In this document: one piece after another, positions 30,992-42,349 of the stretch
Layout of the letters: each line of letters starts with the position of its first letter
How positions within the stretch are numbered: position 1 is the first letter of the stretch
DNA from: Rhinopomastus cyanomelas
Lineage: Eukaryota > Chordata > Aves > Bucerotiformes > Rhinopomastidae
DNA length: 64,000 nt
NCBI GenBank assembly: GCA_013400115.1
Contig: VXBP01000403.1
Coordinates: 68,489 to 132,488, forward strand
Reading direction: 5' to 3'
Position numbers and translations under genes: made by a program
Notes under the pieces: generated by a model
The model's input: the letters and a program-made list of their open reading frames with translations, nothing else
Database searches by the model: none
Told to the model about the DNA's origin: nothing

Positions 30992-31784
30992 ATGAATCTT
31001 TCTAGCTGTTCCTGTTGAGCTCTAAACAGAGGATCAAAGACACACTCTTTCTTGTATTGCAGCAGGAGGGATTCCATAGTGTGAAGGACAGTAGTAACGG
31101 AGTGTTTTGCTGGGGATTTTGTTGCTTGCCTCTTCACTCACTTCTCTTGGAAGCGTCAGTCTGTTCTGCGCTCCACCTCTGACTATGCAGGCAGTTTCCT
31201 GAACACTTGGGGTGTTCCCGTTTGCAGAGCTCAAACTGGAGTCCCTGACAGTTTTACAGCGGTAGGTGGCTGGGAGGTGATCCCATTTCATGAAGCTGCT
31301 GTGATGACAAACCTGCCGAAGCTTTCTGCCCGGCTCACACGTTAGTTAGGAGGGACTTGCCCAAACCAGCGTCGCTGTTTCTGCAGCAGTTCTTGGAGAC
31401 TCTGCTGATGTGGATCCTGCTGCAAGGGTGCTCGCTCCAAAGTCACCAGCCTGTGTCGCTGAGCAGCACATGTGTTCTGTGCCTCCCTGTGCCCCCTGAG
31501 TAAGCCCAGACAGTGGTGGAAAGAGGGAAAGGAGCTGATACACTTCCTTATTATCCTCCTTGCTGCCAAGGCAGTGAGATTAATCTCGTCTGCTCTCTCT
31601 CAGCTTCCTTTGCAGAGTTTTCTTCTTGAAGAACAGTGTAGTCACTTATTAAGCAGATGTGTGTTTTTGCGTAGACCGCAGAGCCAGGAAGTGTTCCAGA
31701 GACCAAGTCCTTTCAGTGTGGATTTAAACTTACAGCTTGTTACGCTAGCCCTTGTGCATGGGGTTCATCTGATTCCACACAGAT

Positions 31785-31979
31785 CACAGAACCACAGAAG
31801 ATTGGGGATGGGAAGGGACCTCCAAAGATCCCCCAGTCCAACCCCCCTGTCACAACAGGATCCCCTAGATCCAGTCCCCCCAGGAACATGTCCAGGAGGG
31901 TTTGAAACGTCTCTAGAGAAGGAGACTCCACAACCCCCCTGGGCAGCCCCTTCCAGGGCTCTGTCGCCCTCCCCGTTAT
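31785..31979 (-). mobile_element. Antisense CR1 fragment
   Basis: Tail A and the GLPRGVVESPSLE block, ending at CTGTCGCCCTCCCCGTTA. Confidence 0.9.
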
Positions 31980-32279
31980 ATTAGCTGGTGTCTAAAGAAA
32001 ATTAATCCAAATAAGAGTGTTCCCTGATTTGCTTATCAATTACAACTTGAACTTGGCTGTAAGATGGCTGTTTCAGATTACATGTCACAGAATCCTTGTA
32101 TCCAGGAAGCTGTAGCAGTGGCAATGAACAGTGTTAGAGGTTGTGAATGTGCTTTGTGTGACTTTGGAAGAGCTAATATGTTAAACAGCTTTGTCTGTCT
32201 GCTTGATTCTGCAGAAGAATGATACTCTCCTCTCAGCCACAGTGATAAGCACAAACAAGGAGAAATGTGCTTGTTGCCA

Positions 32280-32351
32280 ACACACAGAATCACAGAACAT
32301 TAGGGATTGGAAGGGACCTCGAAAGATCATGTAGTCCAATCCCCCCAACTT
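32280..32351 (-). mobile_element. Antisense CR1 tail A
   Basis: CACACAGAATCACAGAACATT to GTAGTCCAATCCCCCC, close to consensus. Confidence 0.87.
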
Positions 32352-32677
32352 CGCACTGTCCCTCTAGGTGGTTCCAGACTGGAAATCCAGGAGAGCAGAG
32401 CAAAATGAGCCGTCCTCTTTATTTCAAAGGAGATGCTGTAAGAAGTAAGTGAGAACAGGTCTCCGACAGCTCCAATTCATGACTTCTGACAAGAGCTGTG
32501 TTTAAGTTACCAGCAGCCTAAAATGGAGGCGGTCATCATCAGAGTGGATTTGTAGAATTGATACCAGAGCACTCGTAGAAAACCTCCTTGTTCAAGAGAA
32601 ATTCCTCAGTTTGGTTTCTGCCGACTGCTTGGTCATTTGCTGATGACATCAAGGGGCAGATTTTAAAAAATAAGGGC

Positions 32678-32770
32678 GAGGGACCTTGAAAGATCATCCA
32701 GTCCAATCCCTCTGCCAGAGCAGGATCACCTAGACCAAGTTGCGCAGGAACACGCCCAGGCGGGTTGTGA
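32678..32770 (-). mobile_element. Antisense CR1 fragment missing the tail tip
   Basis: Begins at GAGGGACCTTGAAAGATC (no CACAGAATC part) and runs to CGCCCAGGCGGGTTGTG. Confidence 0.8.
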
Positions 32771-33455
32771 ACAGCTGCGTTCTGTTTCAAAAGCTCGTGT
32801 TCAACTGCAGTGTCATCTCTAAAGTCCCATTTTCATGAAATCTAAAGAAAAATAGCTGTTTGAAATGATAGATTGGTTTAGGTTGGAATAGTTGAAGCAA
32901 CAATATCCAAATTGTAACGTTGCATCACACAGCTGGCTTTTCTATTGAACATGGTTTTTGAGTTTGGTGTCGAGGAGAGCGCTTGTCTCTTCCAAGTGGT
33001 TTTCGTTAAGAAGGTCTTGCTTGCTGTTAGCTGTGGAAAGATTTCCATAGGAATTTGGTGAAGTTTAGATTGGTTAACCTGCAGTCTTAACGTGTGCATC
33101 AGAAATATTTGGAAAGAGGGCTTGCCCAAGAGTAAAAGGAGCACATGGGCCCATAAAAGTCCCACAAAGTAAGGGTGAAGAAGATTTATGACTGCTTCCC
33201 GTGTTTTTGCTGGCAGTTACCTTTGAAATAATCTGGAGGTAAGTGTATGAATCTGACAGCACCTCCTGAAACACCCTTTTCCAATCCACCGAGTGCTTTT
33301 AACCTCTTCCTTCCACATGGTGGGCTTGATTTAGTTTAACTGGATACCAGAAGAACAAAATAAAGTTGGTGAGGGACTGAGTAAATCTGAAGAAGGTTCA
33401 CCAGGAGCAGTGAAGCCTGGGGAAAGTCTTCTGGATGTGTTGTAGTCTTATGTCT

Positions 33456-33591
33456 CCTCTGGAGACATTTAAAACCCGCCTGGATGTGTTCCTGTGAGAC
33501 TTGGTGTAGGTGATCCTGCTACGGCAGGGGGATGGAGCTGGCTGAGCTTTGGAGGTCACTTCCAATCCCTCATGGTCTGTGATTCTGTATG
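33456..33591 (+). mobile_element. CR1 fragment, tail A
   Basis: CTCCTCTGGAGACATTTAAAA to GTGATTCTGTATGAG, with several tail substitutions. Confidence 0.87.
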
Positions 33592-33625
33592 AGAGGCTCT
33601 TTCACAAAAGCCATATTTTATTTCT

Positions 33626-33945
33626 ACGAGAGGCTGAGGGAGCTTGGGGAAGACCAAGCTTCTTGGAGACTGAGGGGTGACCTCGTTAACGTTGATAATA
33701 TGTGAAAGCTCCAACAGGGAAGGTTCAGATTGGACATCAGGGAGAAATTCTTCCTGGAGAGAGTGGTCAGGCACTGGACTGGGCTGCCCAAGCTGGTGCT
33801 TGAGTCCCTATCCCTGGATGAGTTTAAAAGTCGCTTAGATGTGGGGTTGGGGGATCTGGTTTAGGGGTGACCTTGCAGAGCGGGGCTGACGGTTGGACTC
33901 GATGATCCCAGGGGTCTTTTCCAACTTGAATGATTCTATGATTTA
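33626..33945 (+). mobile_element. CR1 fragment, tail B
   Basis: Degraded EERLRELGL-like start (GAGAGGCTGAGGGAGCTTGG), then an internal deletion into CCAACAGGGAAGGTTCAG, GTGGTCAGGCACTGGACTGG and tail B. Confidence 0.88.
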
Positions 33946-34529
33946 GGTCGTGAAGGAGCAAACAGTCCACAGAGAGGTTCGATAATTGGATGTTGTAAGG
34001 GCAAGTCAAAACAAGTTCTCGTGGGGCAGGCCTAGATAGATCATCTTGAAGCAATACTGCTTTACTGCTTGATGATGCATCGTGGTTAATTCCTGTAGCT
34101 CTGTTTGTGTCACTTTTGCATCAGCTCCACAGGGCAATTTGATGACTGGTAGAGTCAGCAGCAGCATCTGCTTCTGCATAAAAAAACCACCTGAAAACTG
34201 CCTGCAGGTGTGTCTGTGGATTCTTTTTGCTTATTCTACGCGTGTTTATTTCTTTGTAAATGTATGTTGCCTGAAAAGAAATGTTGTGCTGTGTGAATAT
34301 CTTATCTGTCACAACTTCTGAAACCAGCTATTTCTGCAAGACTGAAATTGCACAGAACAGGGGGGTTTTTTTGCCTTGAAAAACAAAGAGGAGGAATTGG
34401 CTTGTTTTAGCTATTTTCCTTTGCAGAAATTAGAACTCTGTAGTGATTTCAGTAGTCTTCAAAATATTAATAAGTGGGCGGTGTTTTATTTCAGAAGTGA
34501 AGTTCTGGCAAGAGATGATGTGGCATCTA

Positions 34530-34745
34530 GGAGGTTCCATATAAATACCTGAAGGAACTTCTTCACAGTGAGGGTGACAGAGCCCTGGGACAGGCTGCCT
34601 GTGGGCATTGTCTCTAGAGATGTTTAAAACCCACCTGGGCATGTTCCTGTGCGACTTGGTCTAGGTGATCCTGCTCTGGCAGGGGGATTGGACTGGATGA
34701 TCTTTTGAGGTCCCTCCCAAGCTGTAATGCTCTGTGATTCTGTCA
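34530..34745 (+). mobile_element. CR1 fragment, tail A
   Basis: AGGAGGTTCCATATAAATACC (RRFHIN block) to GTGATTCTGTCAG. Confidence 0.88.
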
Positions 34746-35664
34746 GTAAAGAGAGGATAGTGGGTTGAGAAAGGCCCCTGTGTAAATTAATTACCTAACC
34801 AAGGCCAGGTCACAGGTGGGGACACAGCACAACAGCTCTCGCTGCTCACAGGTATGATTTGGCCGGGCTAAGTAATCCTCTCATCCCCTCCCAGGGTGTG
34901 GTTCGGGCAGGAGCAATGCAGGGGTCATTTTCCGTTGGTAACGTAGGTGAAACCATCCCATTCTGGGGAGGAGGATTGCCTGGCTCTGCGAGCGAAATGC
35001 GCTCGGAGCCATGAATCAGGTATCACTCGCACTCAGGCTCAGCTGAACGTTGTTAGTGGTGGGGATTCAGCCAAGGAACGATGCTGGCGTCTGGTGCCAT
35101 TGTTGGAAGTCATCCTCATTGCTGTAGCCCATCCTGTGCCAACGCTGGCTCAGCTCCGGGCCACCTTTCGGGGTCCAGCCGAGCATAAACCACCCTGTGA
35201 TTCAGTCTGTTTGATATACAGTTCTGCGTGGGACGTCCTCCGTCATCATCAGGTCGTGTTTAGCTTAATTACAACCCCAGGCATTTTGCAATGTTGGTTT
35301 TCCACTGACATTTTCATTTGGATGGCAAATTGATTTAATTTTTCAGATTAATTTGGGCTACTTTCTGAGAGCACAGTTTTGAGGTGCTTCATGTACTTGG
35401 CAATTTGCTGTTTATTTATACACTTAGTCATCCTGTTGCAGCACTTCTCCTTGAGAAGTCTTTTAAGTGTTTTCAAGCACTCAGCTCTATTCAGAGAATC
35501 CTTCATAAATACATTGCCCCATGTGGAAATTCACATCACAACAGAGACTCAATTAATTTCTTATTGAAGAGGAGGATGGCGGAGTAAGTCCAACGCGAGG
35601 AAAAGACTCTGTGCTGGGTCTCGGCTGATGTCAAATGGCCATTGGTTTTGTGGAGCCTGTGCTG

Positions 35665-35746
35665 GGAACTCTAGGTGGTCCTGCTGCGGTAGGGGGATTG
35701 GACTGGATGACCTTCCGAGGTCCCTTCCCATCCCTAACGTTCCCGG
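35665..35746 (+). mobile_element. CR1 tail A only
   Basis: TCTAGGTGGTCCTGCTGCGG to CTAACGTTCCCGG; the final ATTCTGTG repeats are lost. Confidence 0.82.
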
Positions 35747-36112
35747 GGAGGATGTTTTGGTGCACTTCTCACTGTGGTTCACGAGAGCTGGAATGTGATG
35801 ATTCTGCAAGGCCAGTTGTAAAACCTTGCTGAGTGGTGGTGGAGCAGCACTGGTTTTGGGAGTGGGAAGGCAGCAAGGCCATCTTTAGATTCATTTTACT
35901 TTGTGAAGGTCTGTGTGAACAGAGGCATAGTGCTCTCTCAAGTTGGAGTGCAGGAATAGCAGTCGAAGTGCAGAGCGCCGGGACGTCGTGGGCAGGCATG
36001 AGCCATCCCCGTGGCTGTCTGTGATCCTGTGTGTGCTGCTCACGTGGAGCAGCCCGTCTCCTTGCTTCTGCCCACAGCCTCCCTCTGAAGAGGCCACCTT
36101 GCTGAGTGACCA

Positions 36113-36604
36113 AGAGTACTGGGTGCAGTGTTGGGCACCACAGTATAGGAAGGACACTGAGGTGCTGGAGAGGGTGCAGAGAAGGGCAACCGGGTTGGTT
36201 AGGGGTCTGAAGAGCAGGTCTAATGAGGACAGCTTGAGGGAGCTGCGGCCATTTAGCCTGGAGGAGGCTGAGGGGAGACCACTTTGCTCTCTACAACTCG
36301 TGGAAGGGGGGTTGTGGTGAGGCAATGTTGGACTCTTCTCCCTAGTGACTGGTGATAGGGCAAGAGGAAATGGGGTCAAGTTGCACCACAGAAGGTTCAG
36401 ATTGGATATGAGGAAAAACTTCTGCACAGGAAGAGCGGTGACATCTTGGAACAGGCTGCCCAGGGACGGGGTAGAGGCACCAGGCCTGGAGGGTTTCAAA
36501 AAACAGGCAGACATGGTGTTTCTGAAGATGGTTTAGTGGTTGGAGGTTGTAGGGCAGACAGCTGGGCTTAATGATCTTGAAGGTCTTTTCCAACCTTGAT
36601 GATT
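36113..36604 (+). mobile_element. CR1 fragment of a third subfamily, upstream of exon 2
   Basis: Encodes YWVQCWAPQYRKDTEVLERV, a degraded LRELRPFSLEEA, DRARGNGVKLHHRRFRLDMRK and NRLPRDGVEAPGLEGFKK. Its tail (GGCTTAATGATCTTGAAGG) differs from A and B. Ends 171 bp before exon 2. Confidence 0.88.
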
Positions 36605-36774
36605 GGTTTGTGAGGAATTCCCCATGTCGTAGTGGTTCTGCAGCTTTTCAACTAGATTAGGGCAGAGGGTAATAAAAGAATACGTCTCTTCTTCTTTCTC
36701 ACAGTAGTTATGAATGGATGGACTTGGCACCTGAAGTTTCTAAAGGAATGATTCTTGTTTTTTGCTATTAACAG

Positions 36775-36965
36775 GCCGAGCTCTGATAACAGACGCCACA
36801 GCATCCGGGAAAGGATGTCCAGCACCAATGAGAAAGGTAGCTTGTCCATGGAGTCCACCAAGGAGACCCGGTACTGTGCTGTCTGCAATGACTATGCTTC
36901 AGGCTACCATTATGGGGTCTGGTCTTGTGAGGGCTGCAAAGCTTTTTTCAAAAGGAGTATTCAAG
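36775..36965 (+). CDS. ESR1: ESR1 coding exon 2: end of A/B domain and first zinc finger
   Basis: 191 bp, the length of exon 2 in other vertebrate ESR1 genes. Encodes residues 143 (completed) to 206 plus one base. The first half is PSSDNRRHSIRERMSSTNEK; the DNA-binding domain begins at YCAVCNDYASGYHYGVWSC. The four zinc-binding Cys of finger 1 are at residues 177, 180, 194 and 197. The P-box CEGCKAFF, with Glu, Gly and Ala as the discriminating residues, specifies the estrogen response element half-site AGGTCA. Acceptor TATTAACAG, donor CAAG|GTAATC. The downstream intronic read-through adds a stop 44 bp past the donor. Confidence 0.98.
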
Positions 36966-37099
36966 GTAATCAACTGTTCAAGCGAATCACCTTTACTCTT
37001 TACTCTTGAGGATACTGCAAAACTGCTTGAGATTGCGGTCTGAGCCCAGGGCAGAAGTATATGTTGGGTGTTCGTTAGCAAATGCTGTACATAAACCTT

Positions 37100-37495
37100 A
37101 TAAAGAGAGATGGAGAGAGCTGGGGCTGCTTAGTGTGAGGAAGAGGAGGCTGAGGGGAGACCTCATCGCTCTCTACAGCTCTCTGAAAGGACACTGGAGA
37201 TGTTGGTGCTGGGCTCTGCTCACAGGTCATTAGTGACAGAAGCAGAGGGAAGGGCTTCAAGCTTCAACAAAGCAGATTAAGATTGGACCTGAGGAAAACA
37301 TTCTTCGTGGAGAGGGTGGTCAGGCCCTGGACTGGGCTGCCCAGGGTGGGGGTTGAGTCCCCATCTCTGGATGAGTTTAAGAGTCACTTAGGTTTAATGT
37401 TGGGGGATCTGTTTTAGGGGTGAACCTGTAGGGTTGCTGGTTGGACTTTGTGATCCCAGGGGTCTTTTCCAACCTGAATGATTCTGTGCTGCTGT
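37100..37495 (+). mobile_element. CR1 fragment, tail B, just after exon 2
   Basis: Starts at AAGAGAGATGGAGAGAGCTGG (EERLRELGL-like block), keeps RKRRLRGDLIALYSSL, TSDRSRGKGFKLQQ-like and GLPRVGVESPSLDEFKSH-like code, then tail B ending GATTCTGTGC. Lies 134 bp after exon 2, in the same orientation as the copy upstream of it. Confidence 0.9.
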
Positions 37496-38537
37496 ATTTC
37501 AATCCAGATCTCAGCAACTTGAAGATGAGAGATGTCTTGTGACAACCAGTATTGCAAAGGAGCGTTTCCTTGATGTAAGAACACGTGTGTCAGCAAAGCA
37601 GAGCTTTGAACTATACACAGGATGGTTTAGGTCACGCTCTTGCCATGGCTAAAAGCAGGCGAGGTGTCCAGTGGGGCAAAGGCCCACTATCAGAGATAAT
37701 GCTAATTCCTGAGTCTGAGAGAACTGACTTATGTGTCACTCTGTGGAATGCGTCAGCGTATCCCAGACTGAGTGAAAAGTGAGCTGAAAGCACAGTTCCA
37801 CTTCAGGGTCTGAGTCTGACGCTGGAGAAGAGAATAAATCCCATTTTCCCCTTTACTGACAAAAAAACAGTAGCCTGCTACACCTTAGTTAGACTTCTGT
37901 AGTTTTTACATCTCCAGGTGATACCGAGGCACAGAAATTGCCGTTGCTCCTTTTCTGAAGCACATGGAGCGAGGAGCAGTTGTGGCTTCGTATCGCAAGG
38001 GGTGATTACTGCCTGTTTTGTTGTGTGATTGTCACTGAGGTGCGCTGAGCGCGACTTCCAGCGTTCAGCCCGAGAGCTTTCCCCCACCTTAAAGAAAGAA
38101 CTGAAAGCTTGACTGTGGGGTGAACACCGAAGGAATGATTTGAATGTCAGTGATTAGTTAATGGCTTCCGCTTTTCCAGACTCATCAAAATGACTTGGAG
38201 AAAAGAGAGCGGTCCAAGTCAGGCATCAATAATAAACAACACTGGAGGCAGAACGGGTGAAATGCTTTTCTATTCATATCAGAATGGTTTTGCTTAACAA
38301 TGTGGCAGAGGGAAGAAAAGCTCCCTTAGGAAGAGGCTTTGTTATTTTTTGTTCCCCACACCAGCTCGGAATTATTCTCAGAATGTGGTCATTCTTTCCT
38401 GGTACTTCAGCTGAACTAAGTCAGCGACAAAGTGCAACGCGAAACGCTCTTCAGCAAGCGTTGGCTGGCAGGTACTTGCGCAGCAGAGATCATCAGCTTT
38501 TGGCCATTGTGGAAGACACAATGGAATTGACTGGTTC

Positions 38538-38665
38538 ACTGAGATGTTTAAAACCTGCCTGTGTTCCTGTGCAGCTTGGTCTAGGTGATCCTGCTCTGGC
38601 AGGAGGATTGGACTGGATCATCTTTGCAGGTCCCTTCCAACCCCTAATGCTCTGTGGTTCTGTGA
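38538..38665 (+). mobile_element. CR1 fragment, tail A
   Basis: GAGATGTTTAAAACCTGCCTG to GTGGTTCTGTGAATG. Confidence 0.87.
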
Positions 38666-38670
38666 ATGCT

Positions 38671-38770
38671 TTGTGACTTGGTCTAGGGGATCCTGCTGTG
38701 GCAGGGGGATTGGACTGGATGATCTTTGGAGGCTCCTTCCAACCCCTAATGCTCTGTGGTTCTGTGACTG
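38671..38770 (+). mobile_element. CR1 tail A only, adjacent to previous tail
   Basis: GTGACTTGGTCTAGGGGATCC to GTGGTTCTGTGACTG. Together with 38538-38665 this forms a two-tail array whose units match nearly exactly (both have CCCCTAATGCTCTGTGGTTC). Confidence 0.88.
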
Positions 38771-38989
38771 AGTTCCATGTTTCTGTGTCATCACTTGGGT
38801 CGTTTTATCCTAGTTTCCACATGGATAAACGCGGTCCTCCACGACAGGTCTGCTATCTATTTGTGCAACAGGACACTCTAATCAGTAGATTTAACTCTTG
38901 CTGCGCCTATACGCATAACCTCTAAGTAGGTACGCTGTAAACACTTCAAGCTTGAATCTCCATCGTCCCATAAAAGGCCTTTCTTGGCC

Positions 38990-39215
38990 TTAAGTCACAT
39001 TTGCTCCAGTTCAAGCCTGTTCCTTCTTTCCCTACCCTTTGTGGGCATGAAGAAGGCTTATTACAACAACCTTTTACACAGTTGAAGACTGTTATCATAT
39101 CTTTCTTCAGTCTTCACTTGTTTAGACTAAACAAAGCCACTGTCAATAGAACATGCTTTCTAGTCTTCTGATCCCATTTGTTAAACTGATTTCTCCAGTT
39201 GATCCAGCTCCTTTG
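38990..39215 (-). mobile_element. Old, diverged CR1, antisense
   Basis: Weak but ordered similarity to the antisense of an ancient CR1: CCTTTTACACAGTTGAAGAC, CTTCAGTCTTCACTTG, TTAGACTAAACAAAGCC, ATGCTTTCTAGTCTTCTGATC. Confidence 0.5.
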
Positions 39216-39290
39216 TGGTTAGTGGCTGGTGTTACACACTCACACACGCTAACGTCCAGGAAACAACTCCAGACTATGGGTACTGGTGTG

Positions 39291-39777
39291 AGGATCGCTT
39301 GAAGGGAGTGGGACACCTCCCTGAGGAGGAAAGGCTGAGCAAGCTGGGTCTCTTGAGCTTGGAGGAAAGGAGACTGGGGGGTGACCTCATCAATGTTATA
39401 TAAATATGTGAAAGGTGGGTGTCAGGAGGATGGAGCTGGGCTCTGCTCAATGTCATCTAATGATGGGTGTCAGGAGGATGGAGCCAGCCTCTGCTCAGGG
39501 GCACCTAATGATAGGACGAGGGGCAATGGGTGTGAGCTGGAACAGAGGAGGTTCCACATCAATGTGAGAAGGACCTTCGTCCCAGTGAGGGTGACAGAGC
39601 CCTGGCAGGGGCTGCCCAGGGGGGTTGTGGAGTCTCCTCCTCTAGAACTCCTCTCCTCTGAACACCTGCCTGGACGTGTTCCTGTGTGACTGGATCTAGG
39701 GGATCCTGCTGTGGCAGGGGGATTGGACTGGATGATCTTTTGAGGTCCCTTCCAATCCCTAATGTTCCGTGATTCTC
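39291..39777 (+). mobile_element. CR1 fragment with internal duplication, tail A
   Basis: Includes LPEEERLSKLGLLSLEERRL, then the GGGTGTCAGGAGGATGGAGC segment twice (39417 and 39465; about 48 bp duplicated), then RRFHIN and tail A. A near-complete 3' third of the element. Confidence 0.92.
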
Positions 39778-40790
39778 ATCAGAGATTTAATGCAGTAGCT
39801 GTAGTGAAGCTGATGTGCTGGATGGACTATAGTCCAGCGTCCTGTATGGTTAATAACAGGACCACAGGAAAAGGTGAGAGGACACGGACAATGAACAAGC
39901 CGTTTGGGGTAGCCCATTTCCTCCCCAGGTATCTGTTCTCCTCAGGGCTGTGCTCACTTGCACAAGGATCTCCTTGTATTTAGTGACAGCGCCCATCTGC
40001 ACTGGCCCTTACCCAAGGTGGAGACAGACAGCTTCATTTTCAGCCAGGGGAGCTGGAGCAGCTTGGAAAACAGTTTGTGAGTTTCAGATGCTAAGTTGTT
40101 TTATTTTGCTGTCAACCAGTTACAGCTTAAAAGGCCGTCTGAACCGTAACGGTCTCTCGGTACGTGCAGCCGCTCGGCTTTGTTTAAACAACAGACGGTT
40201 CGTGGAAAGTCTCAACTGCCTCCTGAAGCTGCCTGTGTCAGTCTTTTTTTGCCAGCCTGTGTCCCAACAGTGATTTGGGACCTTGTTTTCAGAGAACTCT
40301 GTGCAGACTGATATAAATGTCTAATGCTTCGGGGGAGAGAAGACTCCTGACACCAGGAACACCGTGTTGCTTGGTGATAGAAGAGCGCTTCATGCTTTGC
40401 CCAGCATGTGTAGCCTTCAGGAGCGCGCTTGTCAACGGGCTTGGATCCCCAAGCGTAACAAGCGTTCCCATCACAGCACACTGTACTTCTCTGCTAAAAT
40501 ATTTATGGATTTTGAGGCCAAGAAGGGCCATGAAGTCATTAAATCTGGTCTTCTCTCAACACAAACTTTCTGTGCTACCTTTGTGCAAAGCCCTCCAGCT
40601 TGAGGGAGGTGAATCGGGCACAGCTTCAGGCCCTGCGCTCTTGTCCTGTGGCTAGTTGCCTGGGGGAAATGCCAGACCCCCACCTGACTACAACATCCCT
40701 TCAGGTAGCTGTAGACAGAGAGAAGGTCCTCTCTGAAGTCTCCTCTAGTGCTCAGTACAGGGCGAGAGCTCTGTTTCTAGTCCTGCTGGC

Positions 40791-40850
40791 CACAGGCTAG
40801 GCTTGATGATCTGAGAGGGCTTTTCCAGCCTCAGTAACTCTGTGAAATGT
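40791..40850 (+). mobile_element. Diverged CR1 tail
   Basis: CAGGCTAGGCTTGATGATCTG followed by GGCTTTTCCAGCCTCAG and AACTCTGTGAAATG. Confidence 0.65.
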
Positions 40851-40984
40851 GTGATTTACATCACATCCATTAACCAGACTTGGTGTCTGGTACCTTGTTC
40901 CTGGGGGAAGTTCTCGTAACTTGTTATCATCAAATCCCCTTGACACTGGAAATGAACTAAACTGTTTTGATCTCCTGCTATTTA

Positions 40985-41090
40985 AAGATCGTTTGGGTGA
41001 GGTGTTGAGGGATCTGGTTTAGGGGTGAACTTGTCAGGTTGGCTAGATGGTTGGGCTCGATGATCCCAGAGTGAGTCTGTGATTTCTGAG
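40985..41090 (+). mobile_element. CR1 tail B only
   Basis: CGTTTGGGTGAGGTGTTGAGG to GATCCCAGAGTGAGTCTGTG; the GGGGTCTTTTCCAACC part is deleted. Confidence 0.83.
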
Positions 41091-41412
41091 CCTTCTGTCT
41101 TTACACCTTTCGTAGTCACCCATTACTACCTCCTCCAAATCTGGATGTCAGAGTTGGCTGTGTTTCAGTGCAGCCTTACAAATGCCATCTACAAATTAAC
41201 AATCCCCTTGTGACTCACCCTTGTGTTCTCCCCCTCTCCTGATTCTCTTGGGTTTCTTGGCTAGGGACCAAATGGTACAGGACAGAAGGGAATTACTCTT
41301 CCCGTCTCTGACAAGCATCCAACAAGTGCCTACATCTATGGAGCTGAGAAACCAGAGTGAGAGCACAAGGGGTGTACAGGGAGGAACTCTGTACACTCGG
41401 AGGTATCTTTAG

Positions 41413-41744
41413 GGTGGGTGTCAGGAGGATGGAGCCAGACTCTGCTCAGTGTCATCTGGAACTTGGAAGGTAGGGTAAATGGTTGGACTGGATGATCCCA
41501 GGGGTCTTTTTCAACCAGGGTGATTCTGTGATCTAATTATAGGACAAGGGGCAACAGGTGGGACCTGGAACATAGGAAGTTCCACATCAATATGAGAAGG
41601 GCCTTCTTTGCAATGAGGGTGACAGAGCACTGGAAGGGGCTGTCCAGGGGGCTTGTGGAGTCTCCTTCTCTGGAGACATTTCAAACCCCCCTGAACACGT
41701 TTCTATGCGACTGGATCTAGATGATCCTGCTGCAGCAGGGGGCT
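41413..41744 (+). mobile_element. Sense CR1 interrupted by a nested tail B; left arm of inverted pair
   Basis: CQEDGARLCS block to 41456, then an inserted tail B (41457-41532), then the element resumes at CTAATTATAGGACAAGGGGC, RRFHIN, GLSRGLVESPSLE, and stops mid-tail at CTGCTGCAGCAGGGGG where an antisense copy starts. Confidence 0.9.
41457..41532 (+). mobile_element. Tail-B CR1 nested inside a tail-A CR1
   Basis: GGAACTTGGAAGGTAGGG, GGATGATCCCAGGGGTC, then GGGTGATTCTGTGAT. It splits the host sequence GTCATCT|AATTATAGGAC, with short ATCT-like repeats at both borders. Confidence 0.82.
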
Positions 41745-41934
41745 CATCCAGTCCAATCCCTCTGCCACAGCAGGATCATCTAGACCAAGTCACATAGGAA
41801 CACATCCAGGGCTTAAACATCTCCAGTGAAGGAGACTCCCCAAGTCCCCTGGGCAGCCTGTTCCAGAGCTCTGTCACACTCACTGGGAAGAAGTTCCTTC
41901 TCGTATGTATGTTCCAGCTCACACCCATTGACAT
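41745..41934 (-). mobile_element. Antisense CR1; right arm of inverted pair
   Basis: CTCATCCAGTCCAATCCCTC to TCCAGCTCACACCC. Lacks the CACAGAATC tail tip, and joins the sense copy at a point where both are about 40 bp short of their ends. Confidence 0.9.
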
Positions 41935-42349
41935 GTAGAGGTGGTGCTCAGTTACATGGTTTAGCTTTGCACCTGGCACTCCTGGGTTGGCAGCTGGACC
42001 TGAGGGTCTTAAAGATTCCTTCCACCCGTAATGGTGCTCTGATTCGTATTGATCGGTGCTTGTCCTTTGCACGTATTTCCCCGTGTGCTGCCTCCAGTTT
42101 GCCAAGATGGTTCTGAGTGCCTATCCTGCAGACTCCTGCAATTTACTTCAGATTTATTTCTGTCTGTCTGGAAGAGCAGTCTGCTTTGCTCTCCCTTCTC
42201 CTAACGCATAAAAATGCCATCTACAAATGAATAAGCTTTCAGTACAATGAATGCTGCAGTCCATTACCCATCAGTGAGGAAAATGCTGTATGGAACTGGA
42301 TCCAGGACAGACGCTGTGGAGCCTCCTTCAGTATCAGCTTCCACTGTAC

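Larger units (their letters stand above)
25982..36774 (+). other. ESR1: ESR1 intron 1 (10.8 kb)
   Basis: GT at 25982 to AG at 36773-36774, phase 2. Contains about 25 CR1 pieces listed separately. Repeat-free stretches longer than 300 bp are 25982-26495, 26582-26919, 27142-27647, 28791-29132, 29223-29708, 30992-31785, 31980-32279, 32352-32677, 32771-33455, 33946-34530, 34746-35664 and 35747-36112. I see no other exon, RNA gene or conserved element in them that I can support. ORFs there (up to 128 codons, 34947-35333) have no recognisable domain. Confidence 0.9.
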
